Assembly (NCBI RefSeq): GCF_030408755.1
Contig: NZ_CP047209.1
Span: 2,728,001-2,792,000, forward strand
Source: Corynebacterium felinum
GTDB taxonomy: Bacteria; Actinomycetota; Actinomycetes; Mycobacteriales; Mycobacteriaceae
Length of the DNA stretch: 64,000 nt
Reading direction: 5' to 3'
Positions 39,134 through 50,377 of the stretch are shown in pieces; the stretch's first letter is position 1; each line of letters opens with the position of its first letter. A program made the translations under genes and the position numbers. Below the pieces are notes generated by a model. That model saw only the letters and a program-made list of their open reading frames with translations, made no database searches and had not been told where the DNA came from.

Positions 39134-39227
39134 AGTTTGAGTTTACCCCGCATGCAGTCAGTTCGGGCGGGAGTTGTGCGGAGATTTTCTGGTTATATTC
39201 AAAGTTTTTTCGACACCGCCAATAAGG

Positions 39228-39266
39228 AAGTCCCCGTTTCACACCCAAGATGTGCAACGGGGACTT
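39228..39266 (-). terminator. Hairpin downstream of porA
   Basis: AAGTCCCCGTT (39228-39238) pairs perfectly with AACGGGGACTT (39256-39266). No U-run follows on the minus strand, but position suggests the end of the porH-porA transcript. Confidence 0.55.
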
Positions 39267-39298
39267 ATGAAGCCTTATGAGCTTGAAAAGCGCCGAGC

Positions 39299-39445
39299 TT
39301 ACTTAACGAAGCTGAGCAGGTTAGCCAGTGGCTCCAGAACGTTTGCGAGGGAACGCAGAACACCGAAGAAGCCACCAACGAGGCCCTCACCGGAAAGGGA
39401 AATCCACTTGCTCATAACCTCAGCGAATTTTGCTGCAGCGTCCAT
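39299..39445 (-). CDS. porA: PorA-like mycomembrane channel peptide
   Basis: A 48-aa peptide without a signal peptide: MDAAAKFAEVMSKWISLSG, then GEGLVGGFFGVL and a hydrophobic amphipathic ending. C. glutamicum PorA is 45 aa and shares the LSGxGLxGxxF pattern. PorA with PorH forms the main cation-selective channel of the mycomembrane, and both are O-mycoloylated at Ser there. The ribosome site AGGAGATTAATA precedes the start. It follows porH by 105 bases. Confidence 0.8.
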   Translation of the reverse strand: MDAAAKFAEVMSKWISLSGEGLVGGFFGVLRSLANVLEPLANLLSFVK

Positions 39446-39550
39446 ATTATTAATCTCCTGAAATAGATAATCGAGTGTGTATTTGTTGAGACGAGCATCA
39501 TCCACTACTCGCCATGGAGGCTCTTGAAGCTACAAGAGCCACGAAGCTCA

Positions 39551-39739
39551 TTAAGACTGGGTGGCCTCAGGCTTAGCAGCGCTCAGCAGACCCTTGGTTA
39601 CGCCGTAGTTCTCCTTGAAGGAGGAAACGAAGCCACCAGCATCAACGATGAACTTAGGGGTGTTCTGGAACAGGTTAGCGAAGTTGCGGACGAACTTAAC
39701 GAACTTCTCGATCTGATCGATGATCACAGAAAGATCCAT
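39551..39739 (-). CDS. porH: PorH-like mycomembrane channel peptide
   Basis: A 62-aa leaderless peptide starting MDLSVIIDQIEKFVKFVRN, comparable with C. glutamicum PorH, which starts MDLS and is 57 aa. AGGAGATATTC precedes ATG 39739. Its place between groEL and porA is the same as in C. glutamicum. A single amphipathic helix is expected. The partner PorA is encoded next. Confidence 0.82.
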   Translation of the reverse strand: MDLSVIIDQIEKFVKFVRNFANLFQNTPKFIVDAGGFVSSFKENYGVTKGLLSAAKPEATQS

Positions 39740-40292
39740 GAATATCTCCTTGCTTGGTCGCCAGCTTGGCACTGGCTCGTTTTCCAATGTGCCGACACCC
39801 ATGAGTGTTGGGCATCTCTGAGAACACATTCTGCCATAGGTTTCACAAACGTCAAGCGGTAGCACCACAGCAACTCCACCCAACCGTTTCCCGACTAGAG
39901 AAAAAAATTTTCTTCCCCGAAAAGCGTCTGACCTGCATATACATAGGTTAGTAGCAGGGGCGTTAGCGGAAAAAAATCGCAATTGTGTAACGGCATTTAA
40001 AGCGCTCACGATAACTGCAAAACTGCGAAAAATTGCTAAAAATTTGTATTCCAACACCCTAATTTTTACCCCTTTCAGGGGGTAATACCGCACCTCTGCG
40101 GTGGTGACACAGGATACAACACGCACAAAAATTTAGCGCAGATCACCCAGAAACAAAGCTGAAAATATTCCAAAATTTGGATGAAATTTGCATTTTTTAC
40201 CCACCACAATGCACACATCAGACTTCTTAAGATTCACCTAACCCCGCACATGAGTTTTGGCGCACCTATGGGCTGTCAATACCATCCGATAA
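39740..40292. promoter_or_regulatory. Long leader and promoter region of porH
   Basis: About 550 bases with no supported gene between the groEL terminator and porH. It is AT-rich with runs such as GAAAAAAATTTTC, and should contain the porH promoter; a strong promoter is expected for an abundant channel protein. I could not fix the -10 and -35 elements. Confidence 0.45.
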
Positions 40293-40328
40293 AAAATCGC
40301 CCCAAGGAGGCTTCCTTGGGGCGATTTT
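40293..40328 (-). terminator. Terminator after groEL
   Basis: AAAATCGCCCCAAGG (40293-40307) pairs perfectly with CCTTGGGGCGATTTT (40314-40328) around a 6-base loop. On the minus strand it ends in a T run. Confidence 0.92.
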
Positions 40329-40339
40329 AAGGGAACAGA

Positions 40340-41986
<1,647 letters not shown>

Positions 41987-42028
41987 TCAAGCTCCTTATA
42001 CATACGGTTTGAAGAATGTTGCTTTCGT

Positions 42029-42055
42029 CTAGCACTCAACCGTGCTCAGTGCTAA
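42029..42055 (-). promoter_or_regulatory. CIRCE element (HrcA operator) of groEL
   Basis: On the minus strand: TTAGCACTG, nine bases, GAGTGCTAG. This matches the CIRCE consensus TTAGCACTC-N9-GAGTGCTAA except at one base in each arm. It lies about 50 bases before the groEL start. Confidence 0.9.
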
Positions 42056-42171
42056 GTCCGTTCTAGCAGTCTAACCTATCGAGTGCAAGAATATTCGCTC
42101 CCAGCGACCCCACACACGATCCAGGGTGCTGGCACCGGCGTCGACACGCAACACGACTACACTTATCAGCC

Positions 42172-43536
42172 ATGAGCATTCATGAAACATCCGCCGCCCT
42201 TCGCCCCCTGATTGAAGGGCAACGCGAGCGCATCTTCGCAGACCTATCCGCGCTGACCTCCTTCAACTCCGTGCACAGCGTGCCCGAGCTTGCCGACGCC
42301 CACACAGGCGCCGCAGAATGGATCCGCACCGCACTATCCAGCGTGGGTCTGGACGTGACCGCATATAAAGAAGAAACCGGCTCCCCCACCTTCATCGGAA
42401 CCGAAGCCGCGGTTGGTAACGCCCCCACCGTGCTGCTGTACTGCCACTATGATGTGGTGCCCGCAGGAAACCGCGAAGACTGGATCTCCGATCCTTTCAC
42501 CCTGACCGAGCGCGATGGCCGCTGGTACGCCCGGGGTGCCGCCGACTGTAAAGGCAACGCCGTCATGCACCTAGCCGCGCTGCGCGCCGTGAACGAACTG
42601 GGCGGCACCGACCTCGGCTTAAAAGTGCTGGTAGAAGGTTCGGAAGAGCAAGGCGGCGCGGAACTGTCCGCACTGATTGCGGAACAGCCTGAGCTGTTTA
42701 GCGCTGACGTTATTCTTATTGCCGATTCCGGCAACACTGCCGTGGGTGAGCCAACCCTGACCACCACCTTGCGTGGTGGTGCACAGATCGACCTGCGCGT
42801 TGACACTCTCGAAACCCCAGTGCACTCCGGTTCTTTCGGCGGTGCCGCACCGGATGCGACCGCCGCATTGATTCGCCTGATCGATTCTTTCCGCGACCAG
42901 ACCGGCCGCACCGTTATCGATGGTGTTGATTGCACCCGCAAGTGGGACGGCGCAGGTTATGACCCCGACACCTTCCGCGCCGACGCCGGTATCCTCGATG
43001 GGGTCGCCATCATGGGTGACGATCACGACGACCCCGCCGATATGGTGTGGGCTCGCCCTGCCATCTCCGTGACCGGTTTCAGCTCCACCCCTGTTGAGCA
43101 GGCTGTGAATGCTGTTCCCGCAACCGCGAGCGCACGCCTGAACCTGCGCGTGCCCCCAGGAATGGATGCCGCCGAAGTAGCCGAGGCTGTAGTCGCACAC
43201 GCCCATGCACATGCACCATGGGGTGTGAAGGTGCAAGCTGAAGCGTTCGATATTAACCAGCCCTTCTCCGGCTCGATCGACGGCCCCGCCGTTGAGGTGT
43301 TTAGCCGCTGCCTACGTGCTGCTTATGACGATAAGGAGCTCATGGTGGTCGGTGCAGGTGGTTCCATTCCGCTGTGCACTGAGCTCATGGAGATCAACCC
43401 CCATGCTGAACTGACCTTGTTTGGTGTGGAGGAGCCAAAGTGCACTATCCACTCCCCAAACGAGTCGGTGGATCCTGATGAGATCCGCGACATTGCCATT
43501 GCTGAGGCTACGTTCCTGCTTAATTACGGCAAGTAA
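42172..43536 (+). CDS. M20-family dipeptidase
   Basis: A 454-aa metallopeptidase. Metal ligands are visible in LLYCHYDVVPAG (His and the following Asp) and RGAADCKGNAVMHLAAL; the catalytic Glu pair is in VEGSEEQGGAELSA. The dimerisation domain follows, and the final His is in KCTIHSPNESV. Likely a cytoplasmic dipeptidase releasing amino acids; exact substrate unknown. It diverges from groEL. Confidence 0.9.
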   Translation: MSIHETSAALRPLIEGQRERIFADLSALTSFNSVHSVPELADAHTGAAEWIRTALSSVGLDVTAYKEETGSPTFIGTEAAVGNAPTVLLYCHYDVVPAGNREDWISDPFTLTERDGRWYARGAADCKGNAVMHLAALRAVNELGGTDLGLKVLVEGSEEQGGAELSALIAEQPELFSADVILIADSGNTAVGEPTLTTTLRGGAQIDLRVDTLETPVHSGSFGGAAPDATAALIRLIDSFRDQTGRTVIDGVDCTRKWDGAGYDPDTFRADAGILDGVAIMGDDHDDPADMVWARPAISVTGFSSTPVEQAVNAVPATASARLNLRVPPGMDAAEVAEAVVAHAHAHAPWGVKVQAEAFDINQPFSGSIDGPAVEVFSRCLRAAYDDKELMVVGAGGSIPLCTELMEINPHAELTLFGVEEPKCTIHSPNESVDPDEIRDIAIAEATFLLNYGK

Positions 43537-43548
43537 TAGCTAATTTTT

Positions 43549-43588
43549 AAAGCGCCTACCCCTTCTTCGCTGAGGGTAGGCGCTTTTT
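43549..43588 (+). terminator. Terminator after the M20 peptidase
   Basis: AAAGCGCCTACCC (43549-43561) pairs with GGGTAGGCGC (43574-43583) followed by TTTTT. Confidence 0.9.
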
Positions 43589-44003
43589 GCTCCCTTCCCC
43601 CTTTCGCCATCGGGTGTATGCCCGTGTGTTTTTCACAGACTTCACACCCAGCATTATTGGACAATCCCATATTCCCCACACCCAATACAAAGACATAACA
43701 CCAGTTCAGACACACACCTATCCTTTGTGCTACCCCCAGAAGTGTGAATTTGGCGAAGCTTCCTTGCCTCCACAGTGTGGCTCAAGTTACTATCCCATGC
43801 ATTGGTACTCCATGTCTCACTCTTGGAGTGCTGGTTGTGAAGAATGGCGGAAATGGCACCACATTTTTTGTCCATTCTTGACACTTCGTAGTGAAAACGA
43901 GTCGGCTCCACCCACGATCCGCAAAAATTTTCCCCTATCAAAGCGATTTCCTAGCGCTGGAACAATTTTCACGGCCTTCACATGTATTCAAGGAGCCCCC
44001 ATA
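43589..44003. other. Intergenic stretch before the LeuA-like gene
   Basis: An open frame crosses these 415 bases in phase with the next gene, but codon content is not gene-like and no ribosome site precedes it. It probably holds the promoter and leader of the gene at 44004. Confidence 0.45.
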
Positions 44004-44540
44004 ATGATCACCGCTTCCCCCACATTTAAGCGCTCAACCTATACCTCTTACCACCGCGCGCCCGCACGCCCGAAAACAACAACCCGCACCTTTGCAGATG
44101 ACCCATTCTTCGCCCGCTTCGGCCACCGCCTTCCAGCCGGGCTGCGTGATGAGGCACGCAACATGCAGTGGCGGACATTCATGGCAACCTACGCCCCCGA
44201 CCCTGATATGCGCCTGCACTTGGGTGAAGTGACGAAGCTGCGCGGTACCCATGATGAGTATCACGCAACGTTGAGCACCCCAACGGCTTCGGGGCGTGAG
44301 ACTACCGAGCTTTCTATTATTGCTTCCGGTCCCGTTTCGGCCGCGACGCATCTGCTTGCCGACGCCGGTCGCCGCGTGGAGATCTTACGCTTCCACCAGT
44401 ACGAGATTTTTGAATCCACCGCCACGTTCATTCTTGTTGCGCACAATAGGAAACGCCACTGGGCGCTCGGTTTTGGCAGCACCAAGAATCAGTCGGCCGC
44501 CAGTGCTTTAAGCACCGCAGCCTACCTGCTTCACCGTTAA
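44004..44540 (+). CDS. Stand-alone LeuA regulatory (allosteric) domain protein
   Basis: A 178-aa protein. Residues about 70-175 read like the C-terminal leucine-binding dimerisation domain of 2-isopropylmalate synthase: a TELSIIASGPVSAATHLL stretch, a RRVEILRFHQYEIF strand, and the ending WALGFGSTKNQSAASALSTA, equivalent to WGVGxDxxxxxASLxAVxSA. No catalytic TIM barrel is present. It could bind leucine or another branched compound and sense it, or regulate LeuA in trans. AAGGAG before ATG 44004 fixes the start. Confidence 0.68.
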   Translation: MITASPTFKRSTYTSYHRAPARPKTTTRTFADDPFFARFGHRLPAGLRDEARNMQWRTFMATYAPDPDMRLHLGEVTKLRGTHDEYHATLSTPTASGRETTELSIIASGPVSAATHLLADAGRRVEILRFHQYEIFESTATFILVAHNRKRHWALGFGSTKNQSAASALSTAAYLLHR

Positions 44541-44618
44541 CCTGGCTTCAGTTTTTCTTGTGCATATCGCAGTAGCCGAAGGAAACTAGCTGCTTTACTA
44601 CAGGCGCTCACCATCAAG

Positions 44619-44657
44619 CCCGCCTCAATGACAAGCTTTGAGGCGGGATTAATCTTT
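44619..44657 (+). terminator. Terminator between convergent genes
   Basis: CCCGCCTCA (44619-44627) pairs with TGAGGCGGG (44639-44647), followed by ATTAATCTTTTC. Confidence 0.75.
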
Positions 44658-44690
44658 TCTCCTGAGGGTGGTACTGGTTTTAGCCGAAAA

Positions 44691-45371
44691 TTACAGCCTG
44701 AGCATATATTTGATATGTGGCGTCATGCTTGCCACTGCAGCGATCAGGCCACCTAGCGCTGCAATAATAGCTGTGACCACACCAATGATCGTGGGAGTAT
44801 TCCACTGTGCTGCCCCTTGGTCGGCTGGTGGTTTCTGCGTGGAATCGTAATTCCTACCTTCAACGCACGCATCGAGCGCTTCCGTGCAGGGGGTGATAAA
44901 ACCCTCACTCAAGGCGTTTGCCACCTTGAAAAGTGGTGCATATTTCTTCTTCTGCGCAAACTCTGGTTTGAGCCCCTCGAAGGCTTTGAACTTTTGCTTT
45001 TGTGCCTTCGCTTCTGCCTTAGTAAAGGCTTCCTTCTTCAGATCATCGAACGCACCATCAGCAAAAGGAAATTGCCCCTGGGCAAGCCGGTAGTTATTGG
45101 CTATAACCAACGCAAGGCGTAGCCGATCCACAGAGGACAGCTCCGCGGCAAACTCGTGGAAACGAGGATTCGATCGACCATGCGAAATGGCGTAGAGATC
45201 CGTATCGGTGAATCCATGATTGTTCTTTAAATAATCGATCGCACCTTGCGCAATCCTCTGCAGTGCTTCCCATGGTTCCAATGAATCTTCAACAAACAAT
45301 GCCCTTACATTCATTGACGCTACTAAAACCCGACCATCAACCCACCAGCGCGTAGCGTAGAGGGTATCCAC
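44691..45371 (-). CDS. Membrane-anchored surface protein paralogue lacking a signal peptide
   Basis: A 226-aa protein clearly related to the 251-aa protein upstream on the same strand. Shared features: NHGFTDTDL versus KHGFSDDDF, ALDACVEGRNYDSTQKP versus ALDACVAGKDYDSTAKP, and the C-terminal helix TIIGVVTAIIAALGGLIAAV. The expected N-terminal signal sequence is missing and the start is an isolated GTG at 45371, so the gene may be decaying or use a lost upstream exon-like start. Function unknown. Confidence 0.6.
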   Translation of the reverse strand: MDTLYATRWWVDGRVLVASMNVRALFVEDSLEPWEALQRIAQGAIDYLKNNHGFTDTDLYAISHGRSNPRFHEFAAELSSVDRLRLALVIANNYRLAQGQFPFADGAFDDLKKEAFTKAEAKAQKQKFKAFEGLKPEFAQKKKYAPLFKVANALSEGFITPCTEALDACVEGRNYDSTQKPPADQGAAQWNTPTIIGVVTAIIAALGGLIAAVASMTPHIKYMLRL

Positions 45372-45647
45372 TAGTCGTGTGCTCGTTCATGGGTGGGGCT
45401 TTTCTGCTAAACGTTGGAGGTTTCGATATATTAGCAAAAAATTGATTCGACATAGAGCAAGTGCTACATGTAAAACCGCAGGTCAATTTTCCCTCTGTTC
45501 GCTGAAAGTCGAATCAGTATTTTTGAATCAATCACCCAAAGATTAATAGGTAATTTTTGGGCATGTGCCGATCTCTATTCTCCCGTCATAATTCTGCGCT
45601 ACGACACCTGCTGGTAAATAATCCTCGCTGCACTACAAACAGTAAAA

Positions 45648-45685
45648 GGGTGTGACGCCCATGAGCAATCATGAGCCTCACACCC
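45648..45685 (-). terminator. Terminator after the 251-aa surface protein
   Basis: GGGTGTGA (45648-45655) pairs with TCACACCC (45678-45685). On the minus strand the stem is followed by CTTTTACTG. The remaining bases up to 45372 hold no gene. Confidence 0.75.
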
Positions 45686-45711
45686 ATTACTGGTGCACAG
45701 CAAAAAAGTGA

Positions 45712-46467
45712 TTAGAACTTCAGGAAGTTCTTGAAGTTTGGCAGGAACTTGCCCACAGCAGCGAACAAACCACCAAGAGCTGCGATTACTGCAAGAACAA
45801 CACCAACAATGGTCTTGGTGCTCCACTCGACAGAGGAGCCCTGTGGTGCCATTGGCTTAGCGGTGGAATCGTAGTCCTTACCAGCAACGCAAGCGTCTAG
45901 CGCCTTTACAAATGGGGCGTAAGCAGCGTCAACCACCTTATTAAAGGAGGTGAGCAATGGCTCGTACTTCTTCTCAGAATCAGAAAGCTCAGGTTTCTTG
46001 CCAAGTTCAGCCTTGATTTCCTCAGATTCCTTCTTGGCATCTTCCTTGGTGATTACCTCGTCCTTCAATGGTGCCAGAGACTTTGGATCACCAAAGAACT
46101 CACCCTTGGAAAGCTTGATGTTAGAAACAATGAGGAATGCAATCTGCTCTTGCTTTTCCTGATCCAAACCTTCGGTGAACTTCACAAAGGCTTCGGTGCC
46201 TTGCGCGCCCTCAAGCTTGGCAAAGTCATCATCACTGAAGCCGTGCTTTTCCTTCAGATCAGCCAATGCAGCTTCTGCATCCTTTTTAAAAGGGGTCAGA
46301 GAAGCAGCATCGGTGGTCACAGCAGCATCAATCTTGCACTGAGCACCATCAGCCTTAACCTTGACAGTCACCAGATCAGGAGTCGCAGCGAAAGCGGTAG
46401 GAGCAGCGACAGCCACAACGGAAGCAGCAAACAAAGATGCGGCATACTTGCGTACGGAGTTCTTCAT
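45712..46467 (-). CDS. Secreted membrane-anchored helical surface protein
   Basis: A 251-aa protein: signal peptide (about 1-28, ending AFA), a charged, mostly helical domain rich in Lys/Glu/Asp, two Cys that may pair (one near residue 45, one in DACVAGKDYD), and a C-terminal hydrophobic helix (about 213-236) with a basic Lys/Phe tail. No known domain recognised. AAGGGA precedes ATG 46467. The preceding paralogue-like gene at 44691 indicates a tandem duplication. Confidence 0.75.
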   Translation of the reverse strand: MKNSVRKYAASLFAASVVAVAAPTAFAATPDLVTVKVKADGAQCKIDAAVTTDAASLTPFKKDAEAALADLKEKHGFSDDDFAKLEGAQGTEAFVKFTEGLDQEKQEQIAFLIVSNIKLSKGEFFGDPKSLAPLKDEVITKEDAKKESEEIKAELGKKPELSDSEKKYEPLLTSFNKVVDAAYAPFVKALDACVAGKDYDSTAKPMAPQGSSVEWSTKTIVGVVLAVIAALGGLFAAVGKFLPNFKNFLKF

Positions 46468-46619
46468 CAAAGATCCCTTTCAGCTTGGTAAGCTTCATCC
46501 CCAATACCCTCTTGAAAAACATAACCAAGAACAGCAATTGGCAATGAACCCGAATATCAACAAAATCTAATTAAACATAACTTGCCTTAAGGTTTGTTTG
46601 CAAGTCTGCTGCATGTTTG

Positions 46620-46645
46620 CTTAGTTTTACAGGTGTAAAACTAAG
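46620..46645. other. Perfect 11-bp hairpin between divergent-use genes
   Basis: CTTAGTTTTAC (46620-46630), an AGGT loop, GTAAAACTAAG (46635-46645). It lies 33 bases after the BCCT transporter stop, so it may end that transcript, or act as an operator for the surface protein gene. Confidence 0.5.
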
Positions 46646-46678
46646 AATTTGTCACCTTACGCGCCACCGCCTCAGGTG

Positions 46679-48514
46679 CTATTTCACCTCGGCATCGTCA
46701 TTTACATCACCCGTTACGCCCAAATCACCATCAATAACCACATTGCCGGAAATCACAATATTGCCCTCAGCATCATGCTCCATTTCCAACACCGGCAACG
46801 GATTACCCTCCTCATCAAAACCAGGAGCAGGCATCGCCTCATGCGCCTCAAGCTTCTCTGCCGTATCCGTCTTTTCCCAGCGACGAGTCACCACACGACG
46901 CGCAGCCGCCGAATCATCATTCATACCCTTGAGCAACGAGTACATCATGACGAAATGCACAAAGAAGAACGGCAAGGCCACAATAATCACCACTTGCTGC
47001 AACGTAGCAATGCCACTATTTGGCGACATAATCAACAACGCAGCCGCCACAGCACCGATCATAATTGCCCACGCCACCCGATAAAGCGTCGGGCTCTTAT
47101 TCTCTTCACCCGTACAAAACATGTCATTAACCATGGCGGAAGAATCAATCGAGGTGATGAAGAAAATCACCACAATCACCAACGCAAAACCAGAGACAAG
47201 CCCCGTCAGCGGATACGCTTCCAAGAAGGTAAACAGCGCTGCCGAAACATCGCCGTGCTCCACCACCGGCTTAGTCAAAAATCCAGGATTATTAAACTCC
47301 ACTTCCAACCCGGCGCGACCGAAAATCGCAAACCACACCACGCCGAAAATGGTGGGCAACGCCAACACACCAGCGATATACTCGCGCACGCTCCGGCCGC
47401 GGGAAATGCGGGCGACAAACATGCCCACAAACGGCGACCAGCAGATAGTCCATGCCCAATAGAACACAGTCCACTTGCCCTGCCAGCCGGGGTTATCGTG
47501 ATAGGAGTCGGTCCAGAACATCAACTTGGGTAACCACTGGGCATAAATACCAAAAGCTTCCACCGTGGCACGCAGCAACGAAAGCGTTGGGCCGGTGAGT
47601 AAAACAAACAGCATGAATACGATCGCCATGCCGATATTGACATTGGATAAGATCTTAATGCCCTTATCCAGCCCCGATGCCACCGATAAACACGCCACCG
47701 CGGTAATGACCACGATGATGGAAAGTTCCACCCATCCCACAATGGGAACACCCCACAGCTTGTTCAAACCCGCATTGATCTGCAGTGTTCCCAACCCCAC
47801 GGACACAGCAATGCCGAACACTGTGCCGACGATGGATAAGGCGTCGATAAGCTTGCCCGGCAGGGAGTAAATCCGCGCACCCAACAACGGTGCAAACACT
47901 GAGGACAAGCGCGGCGGCAACTTGCGCTTATAAATGAAATATCCCAGAGCCAAACCAGGCAGCGCCAAAATCACCCACATGTGCACGCCGAAGTGATAGA
48001 AGGTGAAAGCCAACGCCTGCTCAGTCGCAGCGCGACTCAACGGCTCCTCATTCGCCATCGGGACGTGATAGATGTGATTAATCGGCTCAGCCACACCCCA
48101 AAACATCAACACCGCGCCCACGCCGCCAGCAAAGAGCATGGCGAACCACACCGGCAAGGAATGCTCCGGCTCATCCTCATCATCCCCCAAACGCAAGCGC
48201 CCATAGCGGGAGGCGAAAATCGAAATGAGAAACAGCAAGGACAAGCTCACGCCGCCGACATACATCCAGCCCAGATTCCTCAGCAGTGAATCCGCCCACT
48301 GCTCAAACACCACCTGCAGCCGCGTGCCGAACATGATAGTGGCCACCACGAAGGCAGTAATCGCGCCTATGGCGAGGAAGAAGATCACCGGATCTGTCTT
48401 CAACCCTAAAAACGGGCGCTCAGCATCAGGATCGTACTTTTTTGCACGCAGTTCTTCTTCAGTCTTCGGCTTAGGCAAAATAGGGCCAGAAGGCCGCTTC
48501 ATTTCGAAATTCAT
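46679..48514 (-). CDS. BCCT-family osmolyte transporter
   Basis: A 611-aa member of the betaine/carnitine/choline transporter family with twelve helices. Visible motifs are GVGAVLMFWGVAEP, the Gly-rich helix SVGLGTLQINAGL, and the family signature with WTVFYWAWTICWSPFVGMFVARISRG. Cytoplasmic N- and C-terminal tails are present; the C-tail is acidic with a beta-like repeat (NIVISGNVVIDGDLGVTGDV). It probably imports compatible solutes with Na+. Substrate unresolved (glycine betaine, ectoine or proline). Confidence 0.9.
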   Translation of the reverse strand: MNFEMKRPSGPILPKPKTEEELRAKKYDPDAERPFLGLKTDPVIFFLAIGAITAFVVATIMFGTRLQVVFEQWADSLLRNLGWMYVGGVSLSLLFLISIFASRYGRLRLGDDEDEPEHSLPVWFAMLFAGGVGAVLMFWGVAEPINHIYHVPMANEEPLSRAATEQALAFTFYHFGVHMWVILALPGLALGYFIYKRKLPPRLSSVFAPLLGARIYSLPGKLIDALSIVGTVFGIAVSVGLGTLQINAGLNKLWGVPIVGWVELSIIVVITAVACLSVASGLDKGIKILSNVNIGMAIVFMLFVLLTGPTLSLLRATVEAFGIYAQWLPKLMFWTDSYHDNPGWQGKWTVFYWAWTICWSPFVGMFVARISRGRSVREYIAGVLALPTIFGVVWFAIFGRAGLEVEFNNPGFLTKPVVEHGDVSAALFTFLEAYPLTGLVSGFALVIVVIFFITSIDSSAMVNDMFCTGEENKSPTLYRVAWAIMIGAVAAALLIMSPNSGIATLQQVVIIVALPFFFVHFVMMYSLLKGMNDDSAAARRVVTRRWEKTDTAEKLEAHEAMPAPGFDEEGNPLPVLEMEHDAEGNIVISGNVVIDGDLGVTGDVNDDAEVK

Positions 48515-48821
48515 AAAAATCTTCTCATCAAAAAAGGCACGCCAAAAAACTTTGACTTACAACCTTTATGGGGCATGAACAATGTACGCATCAGCGCCAC
48601 ATTCGCATCACCGCGCCGCAAAGGCGCAGCATCATTGCTAGGGCACGAGCATTTCATTGAAAACCGTGAGCTAAGAGCACACAGCCGGAAATACAAATAC
48701 AGCAACAAAAACAAAGTTGTCACCTACTAGGCTACGCAGAATAAAGATGACTAATCAATTTCTCCCCCACCCATTTCACACCCCACTGTTAACAAAAACT
48801 CAAGGTCAGCACAGAAAAAGC
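48515..48821. other. Upstream region of the BCCT gene
   Basis: About 300 bases without a supported gene. It should carry the BCCT transporter promoter; nothing specific was recognised. Confidence 0.4.
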
Positions 48822-48848
48822 GGGAGTGGAAAAAATTTTCCCACTCCC
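48822..48848 (-). terminator. Terminator after the small hydrolase-like gene
   Basis: GGGAGTGG (48822-48829) pairs with CCACTCCC (48841-48848) with an A/T-rich inner part AAAAAATTTTC. Confidence 0.75.
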
Positions 48849-48859
48849 ACCTTCACACA

Positions 48860-49255
48860 CTAAGACTGGCGAAAATCCTCCCGCGCCAAGACCTCCAGCA
48901 TCTGCGCCTCGTCAGCTACGTGCACAACCGGAATATGCTGCGGCACCAACTTCTTCTCCCGAAACACAAACGAGGGTAATTTCAACGCAGCATGCGGGTA
49001 GCCAAGCGCAACAATACCCGCCACCCGATTCGGCGAGGCCTGCTTGATCGCCTGGGCAACGAAAGCACCCGTACCACGGCAAGCAAAGACCACAGAATGG
49101 CGAAGCTCATGCTTATCTAAAAACTTCTCACACTCTTTAATCTGGGTAGCCAAACTGCCCTGAGCTGCAAAAATCTTGGGTTGATCCAGCTGCTGCACCA
49201 CCGACGTAAACACATCCGGCAATTCCCCAGTACTCGGGATCAACACAATAGTCAT
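48860..49255 (-). CDS. Small alpha/beta-hydrolase-like protein
   Basis: A 131-aa protein. It contains a strand followed by a nucleophile-elbow-like turn (VVFACRGTGAF, with Cys where Ser is usual) and later a VAGIVALGYP strand, as in alpha/beta hydrolases, but it is half the usual length. It starts 3 bases after the YbdK-type gene, so both are probably co-transcribed. Function unknown. Confidence 0.5.
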   Translation of the reverse strand: MTIVLIPSTGELPDVFTSVVQQLDQPKIFAAQGSLATQIKECEKFLDKHELRHSVVFACRGTGAFVAQAIKQASPNRVAGIVALGYPHAALKLPSFVFREKKLVPQHIPVVHVADEAQMLEVLAREDFRQS

Positions 49256-49258
49256 GGA

Positions 49259-50377
49259 CTAAAACCCCTCTTCCAACTCCGCAATCGTGGCATCCACCGC
49301 AGGAAACCACTCACCATGCTGTTCAAAAAGTGCCCGTTGACGCTGATAGCCCGCGCCACGGTCGATAATCTTTAACACCAACTGAAGCTCATCGAAACAC
49401 CCCAGCTCCTTGGCTAGTGGGCTTAAACGCTCCACCCATTCACGCACATCATCGGTAACTAAACGCTCGTTGGTATCACGGTCGACAATGATGATCGCAT
49501 CCATGCCATAACGAGCCGCACGCCACTTATTCTCCGCCACATGCCAGTCCTGCAAACAAGGAAGCTGCTCCCCCCGATCCAACATGCGGTCATAGTAAAC
49601 CACCAGGCAGTGCGTCAGTGCGACCACCGCAGCAAGCTCCTCAAGCGTGGAGGTGGCATCACAGATCCTCACCTCGATCGTTCCCCACTTACCCGCAGGG
49701 CGGATATCAAAGTGCATGGAGCCGGTGTGGTTAATCACCCCAGAAATCGCTTGGTCATCCATATAGGATTCCCACTGCTGCCAGCTTTCAAACTGGTACG
49801 GAAGCCCAGCTGTGGGCAGCTGCTGGTAGAGCATCGTGCGATTTGAGGCATAGCCAGTATCAATCCCATCCCAGCCGGGGCTAGATGCAGTCAAAGCCAA
49901 CAAATGCGGGTAGTGAATCAAAAGCGCGTTGATAATCGGCCACACCCGCTCCTTATCCTTCACACCCACATGGGTATGAATACCCCAAATAAGCATCTGA
50001 TTACCCCAATACTGGGTGCGCGCAATGATCTCCTTATAGCGCCCCTTGCTGGAAGTAGGTTGGGTGCGGAAATCAGAAAACGGGTGCGAACCCGAACCCC
50101 ACAGCTTCAAACCTAACTCCGACGCTGCCTCACGCACCTGATCCAGCGCATACTGCAAATGCTCCACAGCCTCAGGCACCGTGTCGCACACTGGAGTAAC
50201 CAGCTCAATAGTGTTGGCGAGAAACTCCAACTCCAAATGAATGTCAGGGTGCTTGGCGCGCACCATGTCGACAACCTCAGCTGCACGAGGCACAAGATCA
50301 CGAGTATCTGGGTCGATGAGAGCAAGCTCCCATTCCACACCCAACGTAGGTTTTTCGGAGGCGAAGAATTCTTGCAT
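49259..50377 (-). CDS. YbdK-type carboxylate-amine ligase (GCS2 family)
   Basis: A 372-aa glutamate-cysteine-ligase-like enzyme. [12 protein letters not shown] at the N-terminus, the NTIELVTPV strand, [27 protein letters not shown] and RAARYGMDA match the YbdK/GCS2 family, which forms an amide from a carboxylate, often with weak gamma-glutamylcysteine activity. The equivalent gene is Rv0433 in M. tuberculosis, in the same order relative to def and the LytR_C gene. Confidence 0.88.
   Translation of the reverse strand: MQEFFASEKPTLGVEWELALIDPDTRDLVPRAAEVVDMVRAKHPDIHLELEFLANTIELVTPVCDTVPEAVEHLQYALDQVREAASELGLKLWGSGSHPFSDFRTQPTSSKGRYKEIIARTQYWGNQMLIWGIHTHVGVKDKERVWPIINALLIHYPHLLALTASSPGWDGIDTGYASNRTMLYQQLPTAGLPYQFESWQQWESYMDDQAISGVINHTGSMHFDIRPAGKWGTIEVRICDATSTLEELAAVVALTHCLVVYYDRMLDRGEQLPCLQDWHVAENKWRAARYGMDAIIIVDRDTNERLVTDDVREWVERLSPLAKELGCFDELQLVLKIIDRGAGYQRQRALFEQHGEWFPAVDATIAELEEGF

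Noticed and set aside
46649..47533. A 294-codon plus frame opposite the BCCT transporter
   Set aside because: Antisense shadow, His/Arg-rich, no start signal.
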